Of a DNA stretch of 64,000 bases, positions 9,732 to 18,054 are shown one piece after another. Made by a program: the position numbers and the translations under genes. This DNA comes from Desulfosediminicola ganghwensis (GTDB lineage: Bacteria > Desulfobacterota > Desulfobulbia > Desulfobulbales > Desulfocapsaceae), in contig NZ_CP050699.1 of the NCBI RefSeq assembly GCF_005116675.2, positions 2,379,001 through 2,443,000 on the forward strand, in the 5' to 3' direction. The notes beneath the pieces were generated by a model. That model searched no databases and was not told where the DNA came from. It saw only the letters and a program-made list of their open reading frames with translations. Each line of letters begins with the position of its first letter. The first letter of the stretch is position 1.

Positions 9732-10277
9732 ATGAAACGTCTGATGTTGCTTTTGTGTTTGCTTGCTGTATTGAGTGGCTGCGGTCAGAAGGTGCCGGTT
9801 CTAGGTGATGGTGAGAATTTGGGAATGCTTGCGGTTCCCATGGATGTATACAATAACACCGGTTTTCCTTTCACCAGATACTTTGTCCTGTCAAATAGCG
9901 AAAATCCGGATTTTTCAGTGAGGCTTGATCCGTGTGTTGGTCGCTATTTTGCACTTTCAGAACCGGTTCCACCGGGCGTATATGTTTTTGATACTGAAAC
10001 TACCTATCTTGTTCCATCATCCCGCTTTTCTTCTAGCACCCATAAGGGAAGCAGACGGTTAAATCCTCCCTGGAAAGTACAGGTTGAGAAAGAGACCCTG
10101 TTAATTGCAGGGCAAAAATACTCCGTAATGTTCAAAAAGGGCGAAAACCATATGTATTGGACAAATACCGATATTACTCATCTGGACTGGAATGAGAGAA
10201 AAGATTACACGGAAAAACTGACCCAATTGGAAAATGCAGACAAATGGCGTATTTTAGGGCAATGGGAGCAGTATTGA
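9732..10277 (+). CDS. Predicted lipoprotein, paralogue 2
   Basis: A 181-residue lipoprotein. ATG 9732 (MKRLMLLLCLL) follows AGGGGGAAT and gives a proper signal peptide with lipobox LSGC; the frame extends 18 bases upstream but that would spoil the signal. It is homologous along its length to the protein at 8941-9471 (shared GMLAVPM, SEPVPPGVYVFDTET and LENADKWRI motifs) and so is a tandem duplicate, here with its own 260-base upstream region. Function unknown; it is a membrane-anchored periplasmic or surface protein. It ends before a perfect terminator. Confidence 0.72.
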   Translation: MKRLMLLLCLLAVLSGCGQKVPVLGDGENLGMLAVPMDVYNNTGFPFTRYFVLSNSENPDFSVRLDPCVGRYFALSEPVPPGVYVFDTETTYLVPSSRFSSSTHKGSRRLNPPWKVQVEKETLLIAGQKYSVMFKKGENHMYWTNTDITHLDWNERKDYTEKLTQLENADKWRILGQWEQY

Positions 10278-10400
10278 GAGGAAATGACAATCCTGGCAAG
10301 TTAAAGCAGTAGACGGGTTTTGTGGTAGAGACGCTACGGCTTTCGGCAGTTTGCTCTGTATTTGTAGTAAAAAGTAAGTATAACAGGTGGTTGTAATCGG

Positions 10401-10433
10401 GCTGGAGATCAGGGATGATCTCCAGCTTTTTTT
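10401..10433 (+). terminator. Strong rho-independent terminator
   Basis: A perfect 11-bp stem (10401-10411 with 10416-10426), a GGGA tetraloop and seven T residues. It closes the lipoprotein transcript. The rest of the gap 10278-10650 holds a G-run (10499-10507) and the upstream region of the ABC operon. Confidence 0.92.
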
Positions 10434-10650
10434 ATTTGGTCTCACCTGCGGGGGGTGTTAACTGATTATTGTTCCTTTTGTATTGTAAAAGTGACAGGAG
10501 GGGGGGGAGAATTAAATTCAGCAAATGATGAAGTTTGGGTAAAAAAATAATGAATAATAGCTCTACGGCGGATTTTCCATTGCCCACTTGTCACTGTTTT
10601 GTTAGTAATATTTGGATTCGTTTCTTGTATACAAAAAATCGGGGGATACT

Positions 10651-11379
10651 GTGATTTCGTTTAATAAGGTCAACAAGTGGTATGGGGACTTCCACGTCCT
10701 GAAGAATATTGATCTTGAGATAGAGCATGGTGAGGTTGTCGTTGTCTGCGGTCCGTCCGGGTCCGGTAAAAGTACGTTGATCAGGTGTATCAACAGGCTT
10801 GAGCCGATCCAGGAGGGAAGCATCGTCGTTGACGGTATGGACGTGAATGATCCTCGCACAAATATGACCCATCTACGGGCCGAGGTTGGCTTTGTTTTTC
10901 AGCAATTTAACCTCTATCCTCATATGACCGTGCTGGATAACATAATGTTGGCCCCGACCTTGGTGCGTCGCATAAACAAGGATGAGGCCAGAAAAATTGC
11001 TATGGATCTGCTGCATAAGGTAGATATTCCAGATAAAGCAAATTCTTACCCTTCTCAACTGTCCGGTGGTCAGCAGCAGCGTGTGGCAATTGCACGAGGC
11101 CTTGCCATGCGTCCGAAGATCATGCTCTTTGACGAGCCGACAAGTGCACTTGACCCCGAGATGATTAATGAAGTTCTGGATGTAATGAAGTCTCTGGCCC
11201 GTGAGGGCATGACTATGATCTGCGTTACCCATGAGATGGGTTTTGCCCGTGAGGTTGCCGACAGGGTAATCTTCATGGACGACGGCAATCTGGTTGAGCA
11301 GAACAGCCCGGAGGAGTTCTTTAACAATCCACAGAACAGACGTACCAAAGACTTCTTAAGCAAGATTCTCAGTCATTAA
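10651..11379 (+). CDS. Polar amino-acid ABC transporter ATP-binding protein
   Basis: A 242-residue ATPase of the GlnQ/HisP family. Walker A is GPSGSGKST, the Q-loop region [14 protein letters not shown], the signature [17 protein letters not shown], Walker [15 protein letters not shown], and the switch histidine is in VTHEMG. I chose GTG 10651 because GGGGGAT (10641-10647) precedes it and the length then matches GlnQ (240); an in-frame TTG at 10612 would add 13 unlikely residues. It powers import through the fused permease at 12358 with the binding protein at 11455, an unusual gene order (ATPase, binding protein, permease). Confidence 0.92.
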   Translation: MISFNKVNKWYGDFHVLKNIDLEIEHGEVVVVCGPSGSGKSTLIRCINRLEPIQEGSIVVDGMDVNDPRTNMTHLRAEVGFVFQQFNLYPHMTVLDNIMLAPTLVRRINKDEARKIAMDLLHKVDIPDKANSYPSQLSGGQQQRVAIARGLAMRPKIMLFDEPTSALDPEMINEVLDVMKSLAREGMTMICVTHEMGFAREVADRVIFMDDGNLVEQNSPEEFFNNPQNRRTKDFLSKILSH

Positions 11380-11454
11380 CGGCTGAGGGAGAAGAGGCAG
11401 AACCCGTCGGTATAGAGCCTGCGGGGAGTACTAATCATTATTATAGGAGAAGAT

Positions 11455-12282
11455 ATGAAATTTCTGAAAGTTGGTGCAATGGCAGCGGCTTTCTGCATTG
11501 CCACCGCAAGCATGGCATTTGCAGGCCCCACCTATGACCGTGTTATGGGTGACAAGGTTGTAAAGGCAGGTATTTCCAACAAAGGTAAACCTTTTGGCTT
11601 CATCGATGCCAACAACGAGTGGGTTGGCTTTGACATGGACATGGCAAAAGAGATCGCCAATCGTCTTGGCGTGAAGTTTGAGCCTGTCGTCGTAAACAAC
11701 AAAACCCGCATCTCCTTTCTGCAGACCAATCCACCCAAAGTAGATATGGTTCTGTCCAACATGACCCACAAGCGTGTACGTGATGAGAAAATCGACTTCT
11801 CCATCACCTACTTCTTCGATGGTCAGAAGTTCCTCGCCAAGAAAGGTGCAATTGCTGATGGCAAGGATCTCGCAGGCAAGAAAATCGGTTCCATGCAGGG
11901 CACAACTTCCATCGTAAACGCGAAAGCATACCTTGAGAAGATGGGTGACACTGATCCTAAGGTAACCGGTTACCAGAACGAGGTTGAGATGTTTGAGGCT
12001 CTCCGTTCCGGTCGTGTTCAGGCTATCTCCACTGATTCCACTCTGCTGATCGCTCTTGCAGCCAAAGAGCCGGGTAAATACGAGCTGGTAGGTGAATTCA
12101 TTTCTGATGAGCCTTATGGCGTAGGTCTACCGCAGGATGATTCCGCATGGCGCGATATCGTCAACTTCACCATCCAGGATATGTGGAAAGATGGTAAGTA
12201 CATGGAGATCTACAACAAGTGGTTCGGACCAGATACCGAGACCCCATTCCCGATGACTGAAAAAATTGAAATGTGGCCGTAA
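11455..12282 (+). CDS. Amino-acid ABC transporter periplasmic binding protein
   Basis: A 275-residue secreted protein of solute-binding family 3. The signal peptide (MKFLKVGAMAAAFCIATASMAFA) is followed by typical motifs: AGISNKGKPFGFIDA, GFDMDMAKEIANRLG, and the ligand region DMVLSNMTHKRVRDEKIDFS. The sequence fits glutamate/aspartate or general polar amino-acid binders; ligand is not certain. The start has AGGAGA at good spacing. Its codons are more uniform than those of its neighbours, consistent with high expression, and a hairpin follows it (12320-12342). Confidence 0.92.
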   Translation: MKFLKVGAMAAAFCIATASMAFAGPTYDRVMGDKVVKAGISNKGKPFGFIDANNEWVGFDMDMAKEIANRLGVKFEPVVVNNKTRISFLQTNPPKVDMVLSNMTHKRVRDEKIDFSITYFFDGQKFLAKKGAIADGKDLAGKKIGSMQGTTSIVNAKAYLEKMGDTDPKVTGYQNEVEMFEALRSGRVQAISTDSTLLIALAAKEPGKYELVGEFISDEPYGVGLPQDDSAWRDIVNFTIQDMWKDGKYMEIYNKWFGPDTETPFPMTEKIEMWP

Positions 12283-12319
12283 TCAATTAACCCGGTTACA
12301 GATTTTCAAATTTTCCTTA

Positions 12320-12342
12320 TCCCGGGACCCATGGTTCCGGGA
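12320..12342 (+). promoter_or_regulatory. Hairpin between binding-protein and permease genes
   Basis: A 10-bp stem (12320-12329 with 12333-12342, one mismatch) with a 3-nt loop and no U-tract, lying 38 bases after the binding-protein stop. Such hairpins commonly stabilise the upstream mRNA so that binding protein outnumbers permease. Role is inferred from position. Confidence 0.55.
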
Positions 12343-12357
12343 TTTGTCTGTTGATGG

Positions 12358-14139
12358 ATGCCAATGTTTACGCACTACATGAATAAGACCTGGGTGCAGA
12401 ACCTGTCACTGGTTCTCATGCTGGGATTGATAGCCTATTATTTCGGGTTTGTTTTCAACTTCGATTACAAGTTCAACTGGAGTGTTCTCTACACTGAGAC
12501 CGAGTATGGCAATATGGGCCATATGCTCCTGAATGGCTTGAATCTGACGGTGAGTATCTCGTTGTACTCTGCTGTGCTTGCCCTGGGGCTCGGTACTCTG
12601 TTTGGATTAGCCCGATTATCGAATTTTAAACCGGTGTATGTGTTTGCAAGCGCATATGTCGAGTTTTTCCGTAACACCCCGCTGCTGGTACAGCTCTTCT
12701 TCTGGAACTTCGCCCTGCCTGCAGGTTTGCCTGAAGAACTGAAGATGAAGCTCTTTGAACTCGATTTCGAGTTCTGGGTGGCAACCCTCGGGCTGGGTAT
12801 TTATACCAGTTCATTCATGGCGGAGGTTATCCGTGCAGGTATCCAGTCTGTCCCGAAAGGGTTGCTTGAGGCTTCATACTCTTCCGGCCTTACCTACAGT
12901 CAGTCACTGAGAAAGATCATCCTGCCACTGGCTTTTCGTGAGATTATTCCACCCCTGGGATCGGAATTTCTCAATAATATGAAAAACTCCTCCCTGGCGA
13001 TGACCGTCGGTGTGGCTGAGGTGTGCTGGTCTGCCCAGGAGGTTGAAGCCCTGACCTACTCCGGTTTTGAGGCAACCGCAGCAGCGACTGCTATTTACCT
13101 GACCCTTTCGCTTATTATTGCAATTTTCCTGAACCTGGTGAATGCCAAGCTGAAGATCGTGGGCAACGATGGTGCCACCACGACCCGCAGAATAGCGGAT
13201 CTGATCTTCCTGCCAGTGGTGAAGGTTTCACAGATTCTTTCCGATCTGCTCTGGCATCTGGGTAAGGCTCCTGTCGATTCCCGCACGCTCTCACCGGGTG
13301 CTGCGGCATGGTTGAAATTTCGGACAACCTGCTGGGCGGCCATTGTGTTCACAGTCAAGGCGCTGTTTGTCGCTTTCCTTTTGGGGATTGTATATCAGAC
13401 GGTGAAAGGGCTTGCCTCGTTCAATTACCAGATAATCTGGGACAATCTCCGTGCGCTTCTGATCTGGCGCTTTCCCAACGGTGGCTCCACCGAGGTATTC
13501 TGGGGGCTTGGTGGTCTTTCTATGTCCATCATCATGGCCGTAATCAGTATCTCGTTGAGTTTCATTATTGGCCTGGTTGTCGGTGTCGGTCGTACTTCTG
13601 ACAACCGTGCAATCAAGGTTCCCTGTATGTTCTATATTGAACTTATTCGAGGGAATCCGTTGATTATGGTAATTTTCTGGGTCTATTTCTTTCTGCCGCC
13701 GATTCTCAAGATTCAGCTTGATGTATTCTGGAGTGCGACCCTGGCCATGACCATCTTTTTTGGTGCCTATATTGCCGAGATCGTACGCGGTGGTATTGAA
13801 AATATTCCTAAAGGACAGGTGGAAGCGGCCGTATCAACTGGACTCGACTATTTCCAGACCATGCGAAAGGTCATCCTGCCGCAGGCGCTCAAACAGATGC
13901 TGCCCGCCATTGTCGGCATGTTTATCGCTGCGTTCAAGGATACCTCTTTAGCCTATATCATAGGTGTTATGGAGCTGACCACGGCGGCATACTCCATCAA
14001 TAACCGTTTGATGCTCTATCCATTTGAAATCTATACTACTATTGCGGTATTGTATTTTGTCTGCTGCTACCTCATGAGTCTTTACGCCAGGAGGCTTGAG
14101 CGTAAGCTCAGCCCAGAGAGCGTTCGTCTGGCAATGTAA
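12358..14139 (+). CDS. Fused double permease of the polar amino-acid ABC transporter
   Basis: A 593-residue membrane protein made of two complete HisM/GlnP-type permease domains in tandem (about residues 60-270 and 385-590), joined by a linker with an extra membrane segment near residues 325-350. Each half has an EAA loop for contact with the ATPase: EVIRAGIQSVPKGLLEAS (from about residue 155) and EIVRGGIENIPKGQVEAA (from about residue 474). These usually come as two separate subunits of 220-250 residues; here one chain gives a fixed heterodimer. No frame break is present. No strong ribosome site precedes ATG 12358; ATG 12364 or 12379 are possible starts. It ends at a strong terminator. Confidence 0.9.
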   Translation: MPMFTHYMNKTWVQNLSLVLMLGLIAYYFGFVFNFDYKFNWSVLYTETEYGNMGHMLLNGLNLTVSISLYSAVLALGLGTLFGLARLSNFKPVYVFASAYVEFFRNTPLLVQLFFWNFALPAGLPEELKMKLFELDFEFWVATLGLGIYTSSFMAEVIRAGIQSVPKGLLEASYSSGLTYSQSLRKIILPLAFREIIPPLGSEFLNNMKNSSLAMTVGVAEVCWSAQEVEALTYSGFEATAAATAIYLTLSLIIAIFLNLVNAKLKIVGNDGATTTRRIADLIFLPVVKVSQILSDLLWHLGKAPVDSRTLSPGAAAWLKFRTTCWAAIVFTVKALFVAFLLGIVYQTVKGLASFNYQIIWDNLRALLIWRFPNGGSTEVFWGLGGLSMSIIMAVISISLSFIIGLVVGVGRTSDNRAIKVPCMFYIELIRGNPLIMVIFWVYFFLPPILKIQLDVFWSATLAMTIFFGAYIAEIVRGGIENIPKGQVEAAVSTGLDYFQTMRKVILPQALKQMLPAIVGMFIAAFKDTSLAYIIGVMELTTAAYSINNRLMLYPFEIYTTIAVLYFVCCYLMSLYARRLERKLSPESVRLAM

Positions 14140-14149
14140 TATTCATAAA

Positions 14150-14184
14150 AAACCTCCGGGGAATTCCTTCCCGGAGGTTTTTTT
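14150..14184 (+). terminator. Rho-independent terminator of the amino-acid ABC operon
   Basis: A perfect 11-bp stem (14150-14160 with 14170-14180) with seven T residues from 14178. It separates this operon from the Fur-boxed metal operon. Confidence 0.9.
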
Positions 14185-14220
14185 CTCTTCCCTTCCCCTT
14201 CGTTTGAAGGTTGTTGGTTT

Positions 14221-14239
14221 GATAATGAAAATCGTTTTC
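14221..14239. promoter_or_regulatory. Fur box upstream of the metal ABC operon
   Basis: GATAATGAAAATCGTTTTC matches 16 of 19 positions of the classical Fur box GATAATGATAATCATTATC and has the expected dyad. It lies 125 bases before the start of the binding-protein gene. This points to repression by an iron- or manganese-loaded Fur-family protein. A candidate -10 (TGATATAT) lies around 14273-14280. Confidence 0.75.
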
Positions 14240-14363
14240 ATTTCAGACTGATACCTTTTCTTTTCAAGATCTCTGATATATCCTTTCTCTAGACTATTTC
14301 TTTTGCTGTAAGCTCTACTGTGTTGGTTTTTTATTATTGGAACGAATATCGAAAGAGGAAGCT

Positions 14364-15293
14364 ATGTTCAGAATAATACTGGTTTTGAGTGCCTGTTTTT
14401 TACTACTCTCTGCCGTTGGCAATGTCGGGGCTATGGAGGCCGGGACTCCTTTTAAAGTAGTCGCGTCCACCACCCAGATTGCCGATTTTGCCAGGCAGAT
14501 AGTTGGTGATCGCGGCGAAGTGCTGAGTGTACTGGCACCGGGCGCCGATCCCCACACCTACCAGCCGACGCCGGCTGATGTACAGTTGGTTCTGGCGGCA
14601 GATCTCTGCCTTGAAAACGGAATACATCTGGAAGGTAAGAGCTGGATGGCCACTCTGGCTAAAGATGCCGGTAAACCTCTGGTAACGACTACCGAAGGAC
14701 TGGCGCCTTTGAGTATAGACCAGGGTGGCGAAAGTATCATGGACCCCCACGCCTGGTTTTCACCGAAAAATGTGGCTCTGTATGTCAATAATATCACCAG
14801 GGCCATGATGAAATTTGATCCCGAAAATTCCAGCGAATATCAAGCCCGGGCCAAGCTCTATCTGCAGCAACTCAGGGTCCTCGACGGCTGGGTACGCGAG
14901 CAGGTGAATCGTATTCCGCCGGAGCGCCGTATCCTGGTAACCACCCATGATGCTTTCAACTACTTCTGCCGGGAATATAAGTTCAACCCGAATAATGATT
15001 TTCTCTCTATTGCCCCGGTCGGCTGGTCTACAGGCGCTGAAGTGGGTGCGGGTATTACACCCGAGCGCCGGCGAATGGTGGTACAGTCGATCAAGGACTC
15101 AGGTGCTCCCGCAATTTTTGTCGAAACCACTATCAACCCCAAGCAGATCAGGGAAATCGCCAGTGAGACAGGGGTGAAAATCGGCGGGGCGCTCTATTCC
15201 GACTCCATGGGGCCCGAAGGAAGCGCCGGGGAAACCTATATCGGCATGATGCGGGAGAATGTGCTGCTGATAGTGAATGCACTCAGTCAATAA
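14364..15293 (+). CDS. Metal ABC transporter substrate-binding protein (ZnuA/TroA/MntC family)
   Basis: A 309-residue cluster A-I binding protein. ATG 14364 follows AGAGGA and opens a signal peptide ending about VGNVGA; an in-frame TTG upstream lacks these. Metal-ligand histidines are visible in GADPHTYQPTPADV and MDPHAWFSP, with a third in TTHDAFNYF and an acidic ligand near GALYSDSMGPEG. The zinc-type His-rich loop is absent, which with the Fur box and the DtxR-fused permease favours manganese or iron over zinc. First gene of a four-gene operon with the genes at 15316, 15824 and 16638. Confidence 0.9.
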   Translation: MFRIILVLSACFLLLSAVGNVGAMEAGTPFKVVASTTQIADFARQIVGDRGEVLSVLAPGADPHTYQPTPADVQLVLAADLCLENGIHLEGKSWMATLAKDAGKPLVTTTEGLAPLSIDQGGESIMDPHAWFSPKNVALYVNNITRAMMKFDPENSSEYQARAKLYLQQLRVLDGWVREQVNRIPPERRILVTTHDAFNYFCREYKFNPNNDFLSIAPVGWSTGAEVGAGITPERRRMVVQSIKDSGAPAIFVETTINPKQIREIASETGVKIGGALYSDSMGPEGSAGETYIGMMRENVLLIVNALSQ

Positions 15294-15315
15294 TTAATAG
15301 TGTTAAGGGGTTGTC

Positions 15316-15834
15316 ATGAGATTTGTCCTTACAGCAGTAATCTGGATCGTCATAGTGGGAGGGCTGTGGGGATACACCCGGCAGCGGCTGCAGGCTGAGG
15401 CGGGAATTGAGCGCATTCAGCCGCAGCTGGTTCAGGTTACACAGAAGTTCGATCTTATCCTGACACCTACTTTTTCCGTTGAGCCCGACCCTTTTGCGCT
15501 GCAGGTAACGGATGAGCTTGCGGTCACTATGGATTTGCGTATCAATGGCCAGCAGGTCGCAATTGCCGCTGATAGTCTGCAGCGAGGAGTCCCGTTGGTG
15601 ATCGAGGATGTTCGTGGCCTGGTGGAAGGGCAGAATGAGATTTATGTCCAGGCTAGCCCACCGTTATCTGAGAGCGAAAAATCACATGCGGTGAGAGTCC
15701 AGCTCAGGAGAGCGAGTTCATCACTGATGGATAACACTATCTGGGCAAGTCAGGGAGCGAGAGTGCTGGGTACGGTGAATTTTGTTTTAACCGCCAGGGG
15801 TGATAGTGGAACAGGGGAAGCAGATGAACACTGA
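15316..15834 (+). CDS. Membrane-anchored hypothetical protein in the metal transport operon
   Basis: A 172-residue protein with one N-terminal membrane segment (FVLTAVIWIVIVGGLWGY) and a mostly beta, soluble remainder, so probably periplasmic. The family is not recognised. It is 22 bases after the binding-protein gene and its end overlaps the ATPase gene by 11 bases, so it is translated with the transporter. It may be an accessory factor for the importer, but that rests only on location. Confidence 0.7.
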   Translation: MRFVLTAVIWIVIVGGLWGYTRQRLQAEAGIERIQPQLVQVTQKFDLILTPTFSVEPDPFALQVTDELAVTMDLRINGQQVAIAADSLQRGVPLVIEDVRGLVEGQNEIYVQASPPLSESEKSHAVRVQLRRASSSLMDNTIWASQGARVLGTVNFVLTARGDSGTGEADEH

Positions 15835-16645
15835 AAAAACAGTTGAGGCACGATCAGATTTTGCGGTTGAGGTGGAACATTTGACGGTCAGCTATCATGC
15901 ACGGGCGGCCCTGCTCGATGTAAGCGTGAGTATTGAGCATGATCAACTGGTAGGGGTTATTGGCCCCAATGGTGCAGGAAAATCCACTTTTATCAAGGCA
16001 GTTCTCGGTTTCGTCAAGCCGGATCTCGGTACGGTGAGAATCAACGGCAAGAATGTGCAGAAGGTAAAGGGGCAGGTGGCCTATGTGCCCCAGCGTGGCT
16101 CTGTTGACTGGGATTTTCCCATCACGGTCCAGGAAGTGGCGCTGATGGGACGTTATCAGAAAATTCCCTGGTATACAACACCAGGCCGTCGTGACCGGGA
16201 AGCTGCTCTGGAAGCGCTCGAAATGGTGCGAATGGAAGATTTTGCCGACCGGCAGATAGGTGAACTCTCAGGCGGACAGCAACAGCGGGTGTTTCTTGCC
16301 AGGGCGCTCTCCCAGGGAAGTGATATTCTCCTGCTTGATGAACCTTTTGCCGGAGTAGATGCGGCCACTGAAAGGGCCATCCTCGATGTGCTTGGCAGGG
16401 CCAAAGAGGCTGGCAAAACCCTGGTGGTGGTACACCATGACCTTGCGACAGCTGCCGAGTATTTCGACAAGCTCATCCTGATCAAACAGCGACTTTATGC
16501 CTACGGCACGCCGGAGATGGTGTTGCAGGAAGAACTGCTCAGTAAAGTATATGAAGGCCGCTTGCGGATCTTTGCAGATCTGAAAATGGGCGGGGCGGCT
16601 GCAGGCACACCTGTAGGGACAGTAAAGGAGGAGAGCAATGCTTGA
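15824..16645 (+). CDS. Metal (Mn/Fe-type) ABC transporter ATP-binding protein
   Basis: A 273-residue ATPase. Walker A is GPNGAGKSTF, the signature [16 protein letters not shown], Walker B DILLLDEPFAGVD, and the switch histidine is in VVVHHDLATA. The Q-loop stretch VPQRGSVDWDFPITVQ is typical of manganese/iron ATPases (MntB/SitB/TroB). ATG 15824, with AGGGGAAG upstream, is preferred to an earlier in-frame GTG (15800). It overlaps the preceding gene by 11 bases and the following permease gene by 8. Confidence 0.92.
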   Translation: MNTEKTVEARSDFAVEVEHLTVSYHARAALLDVSVSIEHDQLVGVIGPNGAGKSTFIKAVLGFVKPDLGTVRINGKNVQKVKGQVAYVPQRGSVDWDFPITVQEVALMGRYQKIPWYTTPGRRDREAALEALEMVRMEDFADRQIGELSGGQQQRVFLARALSQGSDILLLDEPFAGVDAATERAILDVLGRAKEAGKTLVVVHHDLATAAEYFDKLILIKQRLYAYGTPEMVLQEELLSKVYEGRLRIFADLKMGGAAAGTPVGTVKEESNA

Positions 16646-17900
16646 TGCATTTCTTGCACCGCTTCAGGAGACCTATTTTCAAAAGGCGCTCATTGGTGGG
16701 TCCATTGTAGCGGTGGTGGCCGGTGTGGTTGGCTGCCTGGTGGTGTTGCGGCGTATGGCGTTTTTGGGTGATGCCCTCTCCCACGCCATGATCGCCGGTG
16801 TGGCCGGCGGTTACCTGGTTATGAAGATGTTCTTTGGCCTTGAGGCCCATGCCCCGGGTATGCTGCTCGGCTCCTTGATCGCAGCAATAGCCACAGTGGC
16901 TTTGATCAGCTTTGTGTCAAGGGTATCGCGTATCAAGGAGGACACCACCATCGGGATCATGTATACCGGGATTTTCGCCCTTGGTGTTGTCGCAGTTTCC
17001 GTCTTTCGGCACTATATCCATATTGATCTCATGCATTTTATCATGGGTGATATTCTCGGGGTGGCCGATACCGATCTCTGGGTAAGTGCTTTTACAGCAG
17101 CGATAGTGCTGACAATTATCATCCTCTTTTTCAGGCATTTTCAGATTGCCACATTTGACCCGGTCATGGCTGCCTCCATCGGCCTGCCTGTGCTGTTGCT
17201 CGACTACCTGTTGACGATATGCGTTTCCCTGGTGGTGGTGAGCGCAGTGAGCATGGTTGGAGTGATCCTGGTGGTCGGGCTGCTTATCACTCCCGCCGCA
17301 ACCGCTTACCTGCTCAGTGACCGGTTGGATCGCATGATGGTACTCGCCGGAATTTTTGGGGTGACCAGTGTTATTGGCGGTCTCTACCTTTGTGTCTGGC
17401 TTGATTCCGCCGGTGGTGGCGCGGTGATGCTGTTTTGCACCCTGCAGTTTCTGGTGGTTTTGGCTGTCGCTCCCAAATATGGCCTGCTGGCCCGCTGGCT
17501 GCGCCTGAAACGACTTGTTCCCCAGCAAGTGGTCGAAGATGTGCTGACCACCATCCTAAGGCATGGTAAAGCCACTTCACTTCCAGTGATTCGAACCTAT
17601 GTGGAAAGTGGTCAGGGGGGGCTGCGAAAAGCACTCAAGCGTATGATTCAGGATGGCCTTATCGCAGAAGAGGTCGAGGGGTATGTTCTTACGGCAGAAG
17701 GTCGCAAGGAAGCGGATAAGGTACTCAGAGCGCACAGGCTCTGGGAGGCATATCTGGAGCGGATTGGAACACCGAAAGAAGAACTGCATACCACCGCCCA
17801 TCAACTGGAGCACATCGGCGATGCCGCTGAATATCTTGACGAGCGATTGGGGAAAACAAAGAAAGATCCGCATGGACAGGTTATCCCGGAACCTCGTTAA
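16638..17900 (+). CDS. Metal ABC permease fused to a DtxR-like regulator domain (YtgCR-like)
   Basis: A 420-residue fusion. Residues about 1-290 form an ABC-3 metal permease with 8 or so membrane segments and motifs GDALSHAMIAGVAGGY and LLITPAATAYLLSD. Residues about 295-420 resemble the DtxR/MntR family: a winged-helix part (LPVIRTYVESGQGGLRKALKRMIQDGLI, LTAEGRKEA) and the metal-binding/dimer part with AHRLWEAYL and HTTAHQLEHIGDAAEYLDERLG, ending DPHGQVIPEPR. The ancillary-site ligands of DtxR (His79, Glu83, His98) and Glu105/His106 have counterparts; the Cys102 position is His. Chlamydia YtgCR has the same architecture and releases its repressor part by cleavage; whether that happens here is unknown. 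Last gene of the operon. Confidence 0.9.
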   Translation: MLDAFLAPLQETYFQKALIGGSIVAVVAGVVGCLVVLRRMAFLGDALSHAMIAGVAGGYLVMKMFFGLEAHAPGMLLGSLIAAIATVALISFVSRVSRIKEDTTIGIMYTGIFALGVVAVSVFRHYIHIDLMHFIMGDILGVADTDLWVSAFTAAIVLTIIILFFRHFQIATFDPVMAASIGLPVLLLDYLLTICVSLVVVSAVSMVGVILVVGLLITPAATAYLLSDRLDRMMVLAGIFGVTSVIGGLYLCVWLDSAGGGAVMLFCTLQFLVVLAVAPKYGLLARWLRLKRLVPQQVVEDVLTTILRHGKATSLPVIRTYVESGQGGLRKALKRMIQDGLIAEEVEGYVLTAEGRKEADKVLRAHRLWEAYLERIGTPKEELHTTAHQLEHIGDAAEYLDERLGKTKKDPHGQVIPEPR

Positions 17901-17934
17901 TGTGCGGTAGCTTTTAACTAATTATAAACCGGAA

Positions 17935-18047
17935 AATTCAGCAGTTCAGACGGCGTCATATTCGAAGTTTTCGGCAATACACTATAGATTGTCCTATGTG
18001 TATTGCCGAAACACTGAAGAAGATGGCGCCGTATGGTTTGCTGAATT
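17935..18047. repeat. 113-bp imperfect palindrome between convergent genes
   Basis: The ends AATTCAGCA (17935-17943) and TGCTGAATT (18039-18047) are perfect inverted copies. The inner arms contain a perfect 14-bp pair (17969-17982 with 17998-18011) around a 15-base centre. The segments between align with a few mismatches and a 2-base gap, so almost the whole 113 bp folds on itself. It lies between the metal permease and cydB, which converge. It could be a bidirectional terminator or a REP/MITE-like mobile palindrome. No second copy was noticed in the window. Confidence 0.8.
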
Positions 18048-18054
18048 CTATAGA

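Noticed and set aside
16917-17528. 203-residue minus-strand frame, His/Gln-rich
   Set aside because: Mirror of membrane-segment codons in the metal permease; His/Gln richness is an artefact of that.
17590-17600. GATTCGAACC, a tRNA T-loop-like word
   Set aside because: It lies inside the permease/DtxR coding sequence and no cloverleaf surrounds it.
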